Assembly (NCBI RefSeq): GCF_037478005.1
Contig: NZ_CP144164.1
Coordinates: forward strand, 4,030,001-4,094,000
Direction of reading: 5' to 3'
Length of the DNA: 64,000 bases
Source: Alteromonas sp. M12
GTDB taxonomy: Bacteria; Pseudomonadota; Gammaproteobacteria; Enterobacterales; Alteromonadaceae
Position numbers and translations under genes: made by a program. Positions 48,717-60,100 of the stretch are shown here, in pieces. The notes beneath the pieces were generated by a model. It did not search any database, was not told where the DNA came from, and saw only the letters and a list, made by a program, of their open reading frames with translations. The number at the start of each line of letters is the position of its first letter. Position 1 is the first letter of the stretch.

Positions 48717-49154
48717 TTAAACGATCCAGCCTTTGACAATGGCTTTACCCGAAAACCAAATTAAAAAGACTGAAACTATTAGTATCATAATTGGCATAAC
48801 TGCAGCGCCAGGCCCGTAAACGTCTAATGCATTCGAGATAAAAAACGAGTGTCCCATTTGTGCCAATACACCTACAAATGACATCCAGAAAATAACTCGC
48901 GCAAACGACTTTTTAAGTAATAAGGTTACGCAGCCTAACGTTCCACCAAACACCGCAAAGGCAAACGCTAACAATACCCAAAATGGCTGTTCCAAATGCA
49001 ACCTTTGCTCTGCTGGCGGCATTAAATTTATTTGCTCAGGGCTTAATGTTACCTGTTGAATAAAGGCCATCACACCTAACAGATTCCAAGCTAACAAAAC
49101 CCCTACAACAATCCAAAACCATTTTGGTGGTGGATTCATTTGTGGTGCTTGCAC
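48717..49154 (-). CDS. Small four-helix membrane protein of unknown function
   Basis: 145 aa; a second in-frame ATG (residue 6, MNPPPKW) is an equally good start. Four membrane segments: about 12-32, 55-78, 85-105 and 118-138. Conserved features include WNLLGVMAFIQQV, FGGTLGC and YGPGAAVMPIMI. Relatives are sometimes named 'sugar transporter' in databases without support. It lies downstream of parC, 17 bp away, in the same orientation and may be co-transcribed. Confidence 0.75.
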   Translation of the reverse strand: MQAPQMNPPPKWFWIVVGVLLAWNLLGVMAFIQQVTLSPEQINLMPPAEQRLHLEQPFWVLLAFAFAVFGGTLGCVTLLLKKSFARVIFWMSFVGVLAQMGHSFFISNALDVYGPGAAVMPIMILIVSVFLIWFSGKAIVKGWIV

Positions 49155-49171
49155 TGCTTTCTCCTTTCACG

Positions 49172-51478
49172 CTATGAGTTACCTTCTGTGTCTTGCTCGT
49201 CTGATGCAAGGTCAGCTGAAGTTCCTTCAAATTCTACCTCAACGCTATCGACCCTCTGTAAACCGCGAGGGAGTTTGTTGCCCCTTCGACCTCTTTCGCC
49301 TTGATAGTGAACGAGGTCAGCGGCGCTAAGCGTCATACCACGTTTACCTGCGATAATTTTCACACTAGCACCGTCTGGCACTACTGTCAGAACAGTGACA
49401 TATTCCTCTCTGGTTTTTGCTTTTGCGGACGGAATATTGATTATTTTATTGCCCTTACCTTTACCAAGACTTGGTAAATCACGCAATGGAAACATTAACA
49501 TTCGACCTTCATTCGATATCGCCATACACCAATCAGTTTCAATATTAGAAACCGTTTGCGGCTTAATCACTTTTGCTCCAACCGGTAACGAGATATAGGC
49601 TTTACCTGCTTTGTTCTTGCTAACCATGTCGGCGAACTTACCTACAAAACCATAACCGGCATCGGACGAAATTAGATATCGTTGATCATCTGAGGCCATA
49701 ATTACATGCTGAAACGTCTCACCACCGACGACACTGAAGCGCCCAGTTAACGGCTCTCCCTGACTTCGCGCAGAAGGTAATGTATGTGCATCACAAGCAA
49801 AGGTTCGCCCGGAACTATCGAGGAAAACGGCCTGTTGATTACTTCGACCTTTGGCACTGGCAAGATATACGTCTCCGGCTTTATAACTTAATCCTTCGAC
49901 GTCCACATCATGGCCTTTTGCACAACGTGCCCATCCTTTGTCGGATAACACTACGGTTACGGCTTCAGAAGGAACTAATTCTTTGTCGGATAAGGCTTTA
50001 GCTTCTTCGCGCAAAACCAGTGGGGAACGTCTATCGTCACCATACTTTTCTGCATCCGATAGAATTTCTTTCTTGATTAACGTTTTTAGACGTCGATCTG
50101 AACCTAACAATAATTGTAGTTCATCTCGTTCTTTTGCAAGCTCTTCTTGCTCAGATTTAATTTTAAACTCTTCAAGTTTGGCCAAATGGCGCAACTTAAG
50201 TTCTAAAATTGCTTCAGCTTGTTTGTCAGATAGATTGAAGGTTTTGATAAGCTGCTGTTTTGGCTCTTCTTCATAACGAATAATGCGAATTACTTCATCA
50301 ATATTCAAAAATGCTATCAGCAAACCTTCTAAAATATGTAGCCTAGCGAGCACTTTATCCAAACGATACTGTAATCGTCTGACCACAGTGTCTTTTCGGA
50401 AAACCAGCCATTCACTTAAAATGGTACGTAGGTCTTTAACTTTTGGGCGTCCATCCAAGCCAATCATATTGATATTGACTCGATAGTTCTTTTCAAGATC
50501 CGTAGTGGCAAACAAGTGTTGCATTAACTGTTCAACATCTACGCGATTAGAACGGGGTGTAATCACCAATCGAGTAGGATTTTCGTGATCTGACTCATCC
50601 CTTAAATCACTCACCATTGGCAACTTTTTCGCTTGCATTTGATGCGCTATTTGTTCGAGAATTTTTCCGCCAGATGCTTGATGAGGCAATGCTGTAATTA
50701 CGATATCACCACTTTCATCATGGTAAACAGCGCGCATTTTTATTGAGCCTCGTCCTGTTTCATAAAGCTTAGAAATATCTTCTCTAGGCGTAATGATTTC
50801 CGCTTCGGTTGGATAATCAGGACCTTGAATATGTTCCATTATATCTTGCAGTTCGGCTTTACTATTATCAAGTAACAGCGCACAGGCATTGGCCACTTCT
50901 CGCACATTATGCGGTGGGATGTCAGTGGCCATGCCCACAGCGATACCGGTAACGCCATTCAGTAAAATATGAGGAAGACGAGCGGGCAATACCTTAGGCT
51001 CATCCATAGTGCCATCAAAATTCGGTTGCCAATCAACTGTGCCTTGACCAAGCTCACTGAGCAATACTTCACTGAATTTAGATAAACGCGATTCGGTATA
51101 ACGCATCGCAGCAAAAGATTTGGGGTCATCTGGTGCCCCCCAATTTCCTTGCCCATCAACCAAGGGATAACGATAAGAAAAAGGCTGAGCCATTAACACC
51201 ATGGCTTCGTAACATGCGGAATCACCATGGGGATGAAACTTACCTAACACGTCACCTACGGTTCTGGCTGATTTTTTATATTTAGCTGAGGCACTCAACC
51301 CCAATTCAGACATCGCGTAAACAATTCGTCGTTGCACCGGCTTGAGACCATCACCAATGTGAGGCAAAGCACGATCCATGATCACGTACATCGAATAATT
51401 TAAATATGCATCTTCGGTAAAACGACTCAGTGCGAGCTGCTCTGAACCATCTTTGTTGATAATTGTATCTTCACTCAT
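49172..51478 (-). CDS. parC: DNA topoisomerase IV subunit A
   Basis: 768 aa. The catalytic Tyr is Y127 in [12 protein letters not shown]. The quinolone-determining region [13 protein letters not shown] keeps the susceptible-type S87 and E91 (E. coli S80 and E84). A coiled-coil gate region and a C-terminal beta-pinwheel with degenerate repeats follow. With ParE it decatenates daughter chromosomes. parE, often adjacent in this group, is not upstream here; the next gene is a secreted dehydrogenase. Confidence 0.96.
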   Translation of the reverse strand: MSEDTIINKDGSEQLALSRFTEDAYLNYSMYVIMDRALPHIGDGLKPVQRRIVYAMSELGLSASAKYKKSARTVGDVLGKFHPHGDSACYEAMVLMAQPFSYRYPLVDGQGNWGAPDDPKSFAAMRYTESRLSKFSEVLLSELGQGTVDWQPNFDGTMDEPKVLPARLPHILLNGVTGIAVGMATDIPPHNVREVANACALLLDNSKAELQDIMEHIQGPDYPTEAEIITPREDISKLYETGRGSIKMRAVYHDESGDIVITALPHQASGGKILEQIAHQMQAKKLPMVSDLRDESDHENPTRLVITPRSNRVDVEQLMQHLFATTDLEKNYRVNINMIGLDGRPKVKDLRTILSEWLVFRKDTVVRRLQYRLDKVLARLHILEGLLIAFLNIDEVIRIIRYEEEPKQQLIKTFNLSDKQAEAILELKLRHLAKLEEFKIKSEQEELAKERDELQLLLGSDRRLKTLIKKEILSDAEKYGDDRRSPLVLREEAKALSDKELVPSEAVTVVLSDKGWARCAKGHDVDVEGLSYKAGDVYLASAKGRSNQQAVFLDSSGRTFACDAHTLPSARSQGEPLTGRFSVVGGETFQHVIMASDDQRYLISSDAGYGFVGKFADMVSKNKAGKAYISLPVGAKVIKPQTVSNIETDWCMAISNEGRMLMFPLRDLPSLGKGKGNKIINIPSAKAKTREEYVTVLTVVPDGASVKIIAGKRGMTLSAADLVHYQGERGRRGNKLPRGLQRVDSVEVEFEGTSADLASDEQDTEGNS

Positions 51479-51630
51479 AGTATATTTGTGCAGGCCATTT
51501 TCAATGCGACAAGAATAAACTGGCTATTCTTCGTCGTTATTATTATTGTTTTTTTAGCGCCCTTTTCGGGCAACGTTGTCAATGAATAACACTTTAGCTG
51601 TTATCGTTTTCACAAGATTCGCCAAACTGT

Positions 51631-52752
51631 TTACTTCTGATAGGTTACCTTATAAATCGCGTTAGCGAAATCATCCGATATTAACATGCTACCATCTGGC
51701 AAAACCAAGAAAGCAACAGGACGACCCCAAACCGTATCATCTGGGTTTAAAAACCCTTCAATAAAGGTCTCATAGGTACCAATTTCATTACCATTAAAGT
51801 TGGCTCTCATTACTTTATAACCGGACTTTTCAGTTCTATTCCAAGAACCGTGTTCAGCGACAAATAGTGACTTATTGTATTCCGCTGGAAATTGCCCACC
51901 TTGATAAAAATGCACACCCAAAGGAGCTACATGAGCGCCGAGTTTAAGTTCTGGCTTTGTGTAATCGTCTGGGTTTTTGCCGGCTCCAAACTCTGGGTCA
52001 TTGATATCACCAGCATGAATGTAAGGATAACCAAAGTGCTGATCATCTGCGCTTACTCGGTTGATTTCACATGGTGGAAGATCATCGCCCATCCAATCTC
52101 GCCCATTGTCACTAAACCACAATTCCTTGCTGTCAGGTTGCCAATCGAAGCCCACTGTGTTTCTGACGCCCTTAGCAACCCATTTCATTTCACCGCTGGC
52201 TAAATCAAACTTGAGAATACTAGCGAATCTAGGGTCGTCGAACTTACCGTCCCCTTCCGTTTGACATATATTGCATGGCGCTCCGACAGGCACATACAAC
52301 CAACCATCAGGGCCAAAATCAATATACTTCCAACCGTGATGGGTTTCTGTAGGCAAGCTACTAATTACCACTTCCCCTTTTGGTGAATTAGCATAGACTT
52401 CATCGATATTTTCGAACTTGAGTACCTCGCTAACAGCCGCAACGTACAAATCGCCATCTTTATAGGCAATACCGCTAGGCATAGTTAAATTTTCTGCAAC
52501 CACGACAACTTTATCTGCAGTACCATCTTTATCGGTATCCACTACAGCATGCACTTTACCTTCTGCGCGACTCCCAACATAAACGATGCCAGTTTTGCCT
52601 AATGCCATTTGGCGAGCATTACTCACGTCTTCTGCATACACTTCAATTTTGAAACCATCAGGCAGAGTAAGTTTTTCCAACGGCAAAGAGTATCCCCACG
52701 TTGAATACAAAACTGCACAAAATAATGTCAATCCGCGGTTTATATTTTTCAT
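51631..52752 (-). CDS. Secreted PQQ-dependent sugar (sorbosone/glucose) dehydrogenase-like protein
   Basis: 373 aa from the ATG at 52752 (AAGGATTTTCAG upstream). A signal peptide (about 1-22) is followed by a six-bladed propeller starting LTLPDGFKIEVYAEDVSNARQMALG. HGWKYIDFGPDGWLYVPVGAPCN with a close CxxC pair, FDWQPDSKELWFSDNGRDWMGDD and VAEHGSWNR are family motifs. It oxidises sugars in the periplasm if PQQ is supplied; substrate and PQQ use are not proven by sequence. Divergent from the BarA-like kinase. Confidence 0.85.
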   Translation of the reverse strand: MKNINRGLTLFCAVLYSTWGYSLPLEKLTLPDGFKIEVYAEDVSNARQMALGKTGIVYVGSRAEGKVHAVVDTDKDGTADKVVVVAENLTMPSGIAYKDGDLYVAAVSEVLKFENIDEVYANSPKGEVVISSLPTETHHGWKYIDFGPDGWLYVPVGAPCNICQTEGDGKFDDPRFASILKFDLASGEMKWVAKGVRNTVGFDWQPDSKELWFSDNGRDWMGDDLPPCEINRVSADDQHFGYPYIHAGDINDPEFGAGKNPDDYTKPELKLGAHVAPLGVHFYQGGQFPAEYNKSLFVAEHGSWNRTEKSGYKVMRANFNGNEIGTYETFIEGFLNPDDTVWGRPVAFLVLPDGSMLISDDFANAIYKVTYQK

Positions 52753-53025
52753 CTGAAAATCCTTAAATGGTGTAATGCAATTAATCATTTTAACTATACG
52801 CGTTTTTGTCCGTCTTTAGTCCATATTTTCTGAGTGTTGCGATGAAATAGAAGATAAACTAGGCATTCTGCATCCACTGGAGTGAAATTGTTTAATCTGG
52901 TTACTAAACTATTACGCCAATTCGTCAGTTAGTTGCCAAACTGAACATTTTAGAATTGAAAAACCTGATGCCAAAGGGTTTAATGATATTTACGCTTTTC
53001 AATCACTTGGAAGAAATGACTCATC

Positions 53026-56000
53026 ATGCATCTGCTAAAAAGCTTAGTTTTGGGACTATTTCTAATTACCATTGGACTACCAGCCTTTGCGCAGTCAACT
53101 TTGCAGTTAATAAACAATGAAGAAACCACCCATCTATCAGATAAAGTTAAAGTACTAGCAGAAACAGATATCCAACTAAGCATAGATGACGTACGTCAGC
53201 GCAGAAACGAATTTATATGGCACTCTTCATCTAATCCTAATTACGGCATTCATACTGGCGGTCTATGGTTACGCACCAGCTTAAATCGTGTTAGTGACAT
53301 ACAAGAGTGGGTGATTGATATTGGTTTTGCGCACATGGACCGAGCGGATTTCTATTTATTTGCAGGTGACGAACTCATTGCTTCAAATAAACAGGGGAAA
53401 TTATCCAGCGCCCAATTTAGTCGCTTTCCTGCTTTTAAAGTCAATCTGCCACTAGCGACTCCAGTCGATCTCTATGTCCGAATCGAATCCAAAAGCATGC
53501 AAGTTATTGCCCCATTGGACATTCAACCATACGAAAAATATATGCGAATGGTGTTTTGGGATAACTTGATTTGGGGCCTATTTTATGGCGGTTTATTAAT
53601 TTTAGCCTTATACAACTTAATCTTATATTTAATCAATAGAGAGCTAAGCTTATTAGCCTTTGTTGGTTATATTCTGGCTGTGATTACTTGGCAGTTTGTT
53701 TGGGGTGGGCACTCAATTTTATTGTTTCCTTATGAAGCAACATTGTGGCTAACCAGCCATATGGATTTAATATTCGTGCTGGTCGGGATAGCATCAGGCA
53801 TCTTCACTTACATGTTTTTAGAGGCCAAACGAACGGCATTCAAAACAGCTCCTTTTATCAAAACCAATATTGGCGTGCTGGTCACCATGGGGTTCTGCTC
53901 CTTAATTAGTTTGTTCCCTGCTGCTTGGCAAAATGCCATTGTATATCTGGTAACGTTTTTTGCTATCGCCAGTTTTTTAGTCGCGGGGATAGAAAGTTAT
54001 TCGAATAAATTTAATCCAGCGCGATACTTCATAGCAGCTTGGTTAGTACTCATTGTAAGCGCACTGGTCAGTATGACCAGCTTAACCGGCTTTTTGCCTA
54101 CCAATATGTTCACCACTTACTGTCTGCATGTTGGTTTGTTTATCCAAGCTGGGTTATTTTCAATTGCGATGATGGATAAAAGTCATAATCAATTGGAACG
54201 CGAGATTCAACAAGCTACTAATGATTTACGCAATAACATGGAGTTCATAGAAGAACAAAATGCCCGTCTAGATATCGCCAGAAAAGATGCGATTAACGCC
54301 AGCACCATAAAATCTCAGTTTCTCGCTAATATGAGCCATGAAATTCGCACCCCATTGAATGCGATTCTAGGGTTCAGCAAAGAACTGATTCACACACCGT
54401 TACCCGTTGATAAACAAGAGCATGTGCGGATTATTAATTCTGCTGCCGATACCTTGTTGAATATTGTCAACGACGTATTAGATGTATCGAAAATAGAAGC
54501 GGGTAAATTGCAATTACATAATCAACCCTTCTGTCCAAATGATGTCTTAGAAGAGATGGTTAGCGTAATGGCCAGATCTGCACATAATAAGAAGTTGGAA
54601 TTCATTTATGAGTTAACCCCCTTGCCTGAGCAACTCGAGGGAGATGCACAACGAATCAAACAGATTTTAACCAACTTGTTAGGCAATGCATTAAAGTTTA
54701 CTCCCAGTGGTCATATTAGCCTTCTAGTGACCGGTAAGTTATTACCTAACAACATGTATGAGCTAAATTTTAATGTCGAAGACACCGGCATAGGTATTAG
54801 CCAAGACGATCGCAAAAAGCTATTTAACGCATTTTCGCAAATTGAAGACTCCACCAGCCGAACGTATCAAGGCACAGGTTTAGGATTGGTGATCTGTCAA
54901 CAGTTAGTGCATTTGATGGGCGGCAAAATCACGCTAACCAGTGATCCCGGAAAAGGCAGTTGTTTTCGCGTCACTATTAGTACCAAAATATTGGACGAAT
55001 CAGAGCAGTTTGCTCGCAACATTGGCTGGGCGGAGAAAAAAGTATTGCTTTTAGATACCGATGCGCTCACTACAAACTCAGCGTCTAAGATGTTAGAAAA
55101 TACCGGAGCAAAAGTCACGCTAGCCCACAGTATCAAAGAGTTTGTCACTACAAAACAAGATTATGACAGTCTGTTCGTCTGCCTTCCAGAAAGCTACTTA
55201 ACCACGCATGTAGACATTTTGACTCAATTGACGAATGTTAGAATTTCCAATCTTATAATTCTCTATTCGGGCGACGGTATTTCTTTCGATGAGTCTCATC
55301 AGGTAACCAAACCCACACAACTTCGTCTCCCTTTAACCCTGAATAAACTGGCCAGTTTGACGCAAACGCCGATCGAGTCACACCATAATCAGATACAGCA
55401 AAACTTACTTGAATTACCAAAAGTCAAAATACTTGCGGTTGATGATATGGAAATGAATTTGCGTTTATTAAGCACTTGGTTAAACCCCTCACACCTAGAA
55501 TTAAGCCTTGCCTACAGTGGTGAAGAGGCCGTTAATTTATGTAATCAGGAAGATTTCGATATTATTTTAATGGATGTGCAAATGCCAATTATGGATGGAT
55601 TGCAGGCCTCTCGCTTAATTCGTAAAAGCCAGTTGAATTTAGGCACTCCGATCATAGCGGTTACCGCACATGCACTCAAAGAAGAACAAGACAGATTACT
55701 GGCCTCAGGTATGGACGATTACCTGCCTAAGCCCCTTGATTTAGAAGATTTGATTGTATTGATAAAACGCTGGTGTAATACCTCTAGTTCAGCAACTGAA
55801 TGTTCTTCCGTCGATTGGTCTATGGCACTAAAAATTGCAAACCAAGACGAGGCTGCCGCAAAAGATATGCTAAGTGCATTTGTTGCAGAGTTACCTGACT
55901 TAATTACTCAAATAGAAGATGCTTGGAAGATAACCGATAAACAAACCCTAAAGCAGCTTGTTCACAAACTACATGGTGCATGTTTATATACCGGTGTCCC

Positions 56001-56133
56001 GATGCTGTTGGATTTGTGTGATGAATTAGAAACGGCCATAAAACTAGATGAATTTAGTATTGTGAAATTGCGACTTCCGTCGTTAATCCAAGAGGCAAAG
56101 AATGTCATAACCGACAGTGAAGCGTTCGCATAA
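53026..56133 (+). CDS. BarA-like hybrid sensor kinase with 7TMR-DISM sensor
   Basis: 1035 aa. Signal peptide (1-22), a periplasmic 7TMR-DISM extracellular domain (about 35-170), seven membrane helices (about 178-385), coiled coil (385-430), histidine kinase with H438 in NMSHEIRTPLNAI and ATPase motifs up to 650. A pseudo-receiver (about 672-775) lacks the phospho-Asp (FVCLPES). A true receiver has D850 in LMDVQMPIMDG, and an HPt domain has H980 in VHKLHGACLYTGVP. That HPt resembles BarA's, so it may feed a UvrY/GacA-type regulator and the Csr small-RNA system; no partner regulator is adjacent. Confidence 0.85.
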   Translation: MHLLKSLVLGLFLITIGLPAFAQSTLQLINNEETTHLSDKVKVLAETDIQLSIDDVRQRRNEFIWHSSSNPNYGIHTGGLWLRTSLNRVSDIQEWVIDIGFAHMDRADFYLFAGDELIASNKQGKLSSAQFSRFPAFKVNLPLATPVDLYVRIESKSMQVIAPLDIQPYEKYMRMVFWDNLIWGLFYGGLLILALYNLILYLINRELSLLAFVGYILAVITWQFVWGGHSILLFPYEATLWLTSHMDLIFVLVGIASGIFTYMFLEAKRTAFKTAPFIKTNIGVLVTMGFCSLISLFPAAWQNAIVYLVTFFAIASFLVAGIESYSNKFNPARYFIAAWLVLIVSALVSMTSLTGFLPTNMFTTYCLHVGLFIQAGLFSIAMMDKSHNQLEREIQQATNDLRNNMEFIEEQNARLDIARKDAINASTIKSQFLANMSHEIRTPLNAILGFSKELIHTPLPVDKQEHVRIINSAADTLLNIVNDVLDVSKIEAGKLQLHNQPFCPNDVLEEMVSVMARSAHNKKLEFIYELTPLPEQLEGDAQRIKQILTNLLGNALKFTPSGHISLLVTGKLLPNNMYELNFNVEDTGIGISQDDRKKLFNAFSQIEDSTSRTYQGTGLGLVICQQLVHLMGGKITLTSDPGKGSCFRVTISTKILDESEQFARNIGWAEKKVLLLDTDALTTNSASKMLENTGAKVTLAHSIKEFVTTKQDYDSLFVCLPESYLTTHVDILTQLTNVRISNLIILYSGDGISFDESHQVTKPTQLRLPLTLNKLASLTQTPIESHHNQIQQNLLELPKVKILAVDDMEMNLRLLSTWLNPSHLELSLAYSGEEAVNLCNQEDFDIILMDVQMPIMDGLQASRLIRKSQLNLGTPIIAVTAHALKEEQDRLLASGMDDYLPKPLDLEDLIVLIKRWCNTSSSATECSSVDWSMALKIANQDEAAAKDMLSAFVAELPDLITQIEDAWKITDKQTLKQLVHKLHGACLYTGVPMLLDLCDELETAIKLDEFSIVKLRLPSLIQEAKNVITDSEAFA

Positions 56134-56141
56134 AAGAAGTG

Positions 56142-56879
56142 TTAGTCAGGAAAAGTGCTATTGACACTAGACAGGCAATCTCTTAATAAAACAACAAAGT
56201 CTTCACTGCTGCGGTCCAGTTCTCCCACTGAAATAAACACATCAAAACCTAAGCCAGCTCTCAATTTGGTCATTCGATTGGCTAACATTGCTGGTATGCC
56301 TTTAATGATTTTACCTTCGGGAGTTTTGAACGTATCGTTTTCAATTAATGTATTACTATAACAACCGCCTCCAACGCACTGGTTATTTTGCAGTAGCAAA
56401 GGCCGTTGTTCTAGCAGTAAATTAGTTGCTAAACGAGGGGAAATGGAGCTCAGAAGTGGCTCATATTGTTTAATCTTAATCCCCACCATTCCTAAGTTTA
56501 TTTGTTCTAAACCATGGCTAACTTTTGGTACATCGATACGCTGAATGTTTGACCATTCTAATGACCATTTACCATGTCGATGATGGTACAAAATATGGGT
56601 TTTAGTGAGCTCAATACTGTGCACTGGCTCACGAACTTTAAACCAACCGATGAGCATAGTGACGATGGAGGCACTTAGCGCAAAAACGCCGACTAAATAA
56701 AGCGAATGCGGCAGAAAAGCCAATAACATAATCGCCACAAACAAGGCGACTAAACCAATTAAAAAAGTGGTTAAACCATTTCGTTTTGCCACTCCTTTTA
56801 TTTTAATACTGTGCAGCTCACTCTCGAAAGGTGCCTCGATGTCAGTAATATCTCGTTTAGTTTTTTCATTGCCAGACAT
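56142..56879 (-). CDS. DUF2982-like inner-membrane protein
   Basis: 245 aa. Two adjacent membrane helices (about 38-57 and 62-80) are followed by a PH-like cytoplasmic domain starting HSIELTKTHILYHHRHGKWSLEWSNIQRID, and a C-terminal region that ends in a helix (SSEDFVVLLRDCLSSV). It resembles DUF2982 proteins of Vibrio/Shewanella/Alteromonas; function unknown. It is convergent with the BarA-like gene, 8 bp apart. Confidence 0.75.
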   Translation of the reverse strand: MSGNEKTKRDITDIEAPFESELHSIKIKGVAKRNGLTTFLIGLVALFVAIMLLAFLPHSLYLVGVFALSASIVTMLIGWFKVREPVHSIELTKTHILYHHRHGKWSLEWSNIQRIDVPKVSHGLEQINLGMVGIKIKQYEPLLSSISPRLATNLLLEQRPLLLQNNQCVGGGCYSNTLIENDTFKTPEGKIIKGIPAMLANRMTKLRAGLGFDVFISVGELDRSSEDFVVLLRDCLSSVNSTFPD

Positions 56880-56924
56880 AAAAATACACTACCATCATAA
56901 TTACACCCCATAGGATAATCAGCC

Positions 56925-57107
56925 TTAACCGTTGGCAGAAAACACAATCTGTATGAAACAATCGTTTAATTGTTTTAAGCATAGTTCATTGCCATCACAT
57001 CCGGTAATTTCAGCACCAATACCGCAGTTTAGACGAATTAAAAGCAGCAATAAACAAGTTATAGCTATGCGCTTTAAGATACTCAGCCTTAACTGTAAGT
57101 CCTGCAT
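56925..57107 (-). CDS. Possible small secreted peptide (doubtful)
   Basis: 60 aa. A basic start and hydrophobic segment (about 14-26, ITCLLLLLIRLNC) could be a signal, followed by four further Cys residues spaced in a short tail. It lies between the RND permease and the DUF2982 gene in the same direction. There is no clear ribosome binding site and no recognised family; it may be chance. Confidence 0.25.
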   Translation of the reverse strand: MQDLQLRLSILKRIAITCLLLLLIRLNCGIGAEITGCDGNELCLKQLNDCFIQIVFSANG

Positions 57108-57138
57108 CTAAAACGAGCAGTTGAATCCAATGGTTATA

Positions 57139-60100
57139 CTAGGTAGCCATAGCGGCAGTTTCTAGCGCAAATTTTCTTCCTCTGCGAATAGCTAAACGAC
57201 CGGCTACTATGGGAGTATAAATTAATGAGAGTATTACCGAAAAACCGACACCTCCGGCCAACACAACAGCAAGCGGCGGCCAAAAGCTCCCTTCACTAAA
57301 AATTAATAATGGGATAAAGCCACCCACTGTTGTAAAGGTGGTGGAAAGGATATGGCGACTACAGCTCATGGTCTCTTTTACAATAGCGTCAATATCGCCG
57401 AGTTTCGCTGCAGGATTAGCATTGATAGAGGCTATAACTACAATTGAACCATTTATTGCCACCCCAATTAGTCCAGCACTGCCGAGCAACGGGTTAAAGC
57501 CAATGGGTAAACCTGATAACCATAAACTGAACATTCCTAACCCCACGGATAGAACTGCCACAGAGGCGATTAAGGCTGCAAGTTTGACACTTCTAAAGGT
57601 TAAAATAAGGGTGGTTATCATCAGCACCAACAATACTGGCGCATAAGCGGCTAAGAGTCCTAAAGCTTCTTGCTGCTCATCAGCATCCCCAGCCAATTTG
57701 ATTCGATAGCCCTTGGGTAATTCAAATCCTGACTCAGCCAGTTTGACTTGTAACAACTTACTCGCGTCAACAGCAGTGGCATTAGGCATCAAATACCCTT
57801 CGATGATATTAACTCTTTCGCCATTTTTTCTGGTAATTCCAGCAATCGTAGAGGTGAACTTGAATTCCCCTAGCGCTGACACGGGTACCCACCGTTGTTG
57901 ATTTGTTAATGTGTTAGTTAATAACGGAATAGCATTTAAACTATCAATATTATTGCGTTGCGATTCTGGCAGTCTAATTCGAATCGGTATTTCTTCGGTA
58001 CCTTCTAAAATCGAACCTCCAACTTGGCCATCCAATGAAGCTTGAAGCTGGCTGGCAATATCATTTAACGATAATCCGGCTAAAGCCGACTCATTGCGGG
58101 TTACATCTAAGATAAACTCAGGTTCGCCAAGGGTGATAGTGGCAATACTATTGGTGATCCCCGGTATTTGTGACATAACCAATCGCACCTGCTGGCCCAA
58201 TTCTTCGATAACAGCTAAATCTGGACCGTATATTTCAACTCCAATAGGCGCGGCAATGGGTGGTCCTTGGCCAAACGCTTTGACCACAACCCTTGCCTGA
58301 GGAAACTCCTCATCTAAACTCAGTTGCAATTCAGAAATCAGCGCGGCTGCTGATGAAACGGAATCAGTAGTCACGACCGCTTGCGCAAAGTGAGCTGTAT
58401 TATCTCGTTTCATCACCTGATTGTAATAAATTGAAGGTGTAGATGCGCCTACTAACCAAGTAACTTGATTCACACCTTGGTGTGAACGAATATGCTCATC
58501 CATCTGTTTAGCGACAGTTTCTGTAGTGTTTAACGAGCTACCTTCAGGTAGCCACATTTGGATTTCAAATTGATCTCGATCTGCACTGGGGAAAAAGACA
58601 TTCCCTAACTGCCCAGCTAAAATAAATCCTGAAATAGGTAATGCAGTGGTTAACAATAGCCAAAGAATAGGGCGTTTAATCGCTTTACTAATAGTATTTT
58701 TATACCAATCAGTAAGCTCTTTGAATTGAATCCCGCCTTGATACCAAGCCTGCGGCCGCATTTCGGAATCTGGTCTAGGTAAAAAACGAGCTGCCAATGA
58801 CGCAATAACAGTGAGTGAGATAATCAACGAACCGATTAATGCCATCACGACGCTAATCGCAATAGAGCTTATGAAATCACCAATATTGCCGGGTAGCAAA
58901 AAGATTGGCATAAAGCCTAAAATTGTGGTCAATGTGGAGGCTAAAAGCGGACTAAACAGGTGCTGAACACTTTTCACCAATGCATCTAATCGGGAATTCT
59001 GCCGATCTAATAAATTTGCCCGAATTTCGTCGGTAATTACAATGGCGTTATCTATCAATAAACCAATAGCGATGATAATGCCAAATATCGACATTTGATG
59101 AATTTGTTCATTGAAAAAGTTTAGCGAAAAAAGTGTAAAAGCGGCACTAAGAGGTAAAGAGATGCCGACAATCCAAGCAGAGCGAAAACCCATGAACAGA
59201 AACACCACAACCATCACTACCAAACACCCCATCAACAGGTTTTGAGTGAGATCTAACAGCCTAGATTCAGTATATTGATTCTGTTCATAAATAATATCCG
59301 CAGCAACGCTACCTTGATACAGTGAATTAAAATCTTCGAGGGCTTCTTTACTACTTTTAGTCCAATTATCTACACGCACGGTAGATTGCATTCGCGCCGC
59401 AACAAAGACTTTTTGCTGGCCGTTAACCAAGGCAATATCATTGGGAGGATCTTGCCATCCTCGGTATACTTTGGCGACATCCTGCACCCGCAAAAACTGT
59501 CCATTCGCTGATACTGACAATGGAATATTACGAATCACATCTAAGCTTGCCAATTCTTGCGCAACTTGAATACGAATATTTTGACTATTGGTTCGCACAA
59601 CCCCAGCAGGCAACTTCGGATCTGCGTTTGCAATGAGTTGACTGACTTGTGGAACCGTTAATCCCACACCAGACAATTTATGAGGGTCAACTTCAACGAC
59701 AATTTCTTCGTCTAACTCACCGTATATCCTAACAAGCTCGGTTCCAGGCACGTTTCTGAGTCGGTCGGCAACTTCATCGCTCATACGACTCAAGATTGAC
59801 ATTGGCGTTTGATAACCTTCAGGCGACCCCAACGCAACTAGCAACGTAAAGGATGTTGCGCCGCGCTTTTCATCTAGCTCCGGTTCCCCCGCTCCAGCGG
59901 GAAATAGCTGACTGGCATCGGCTATACTGTCGCGAATTTTTGAAAATATCTGTTCATTATTACTGTTATCTACCCATGCCTGAAGTTCAATACTGATAAC
60001 TGAAATACCGGCTCTAGAGGTGGAATTAATTTCTTTAATTTCGAATAGCTGACGCAGCTCATCTTCAAGCACATCACTCACTAAGGCTTCTACCCGCTCG

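Noticed and set aside
51545..51590. Terminator downstream of the sugar dehydrogenase gene
   Set aside because: GCCC-TTTTC-GGGC forms only a 4-bp core and the T-run lies on the wrong side for the minus-strand gene.
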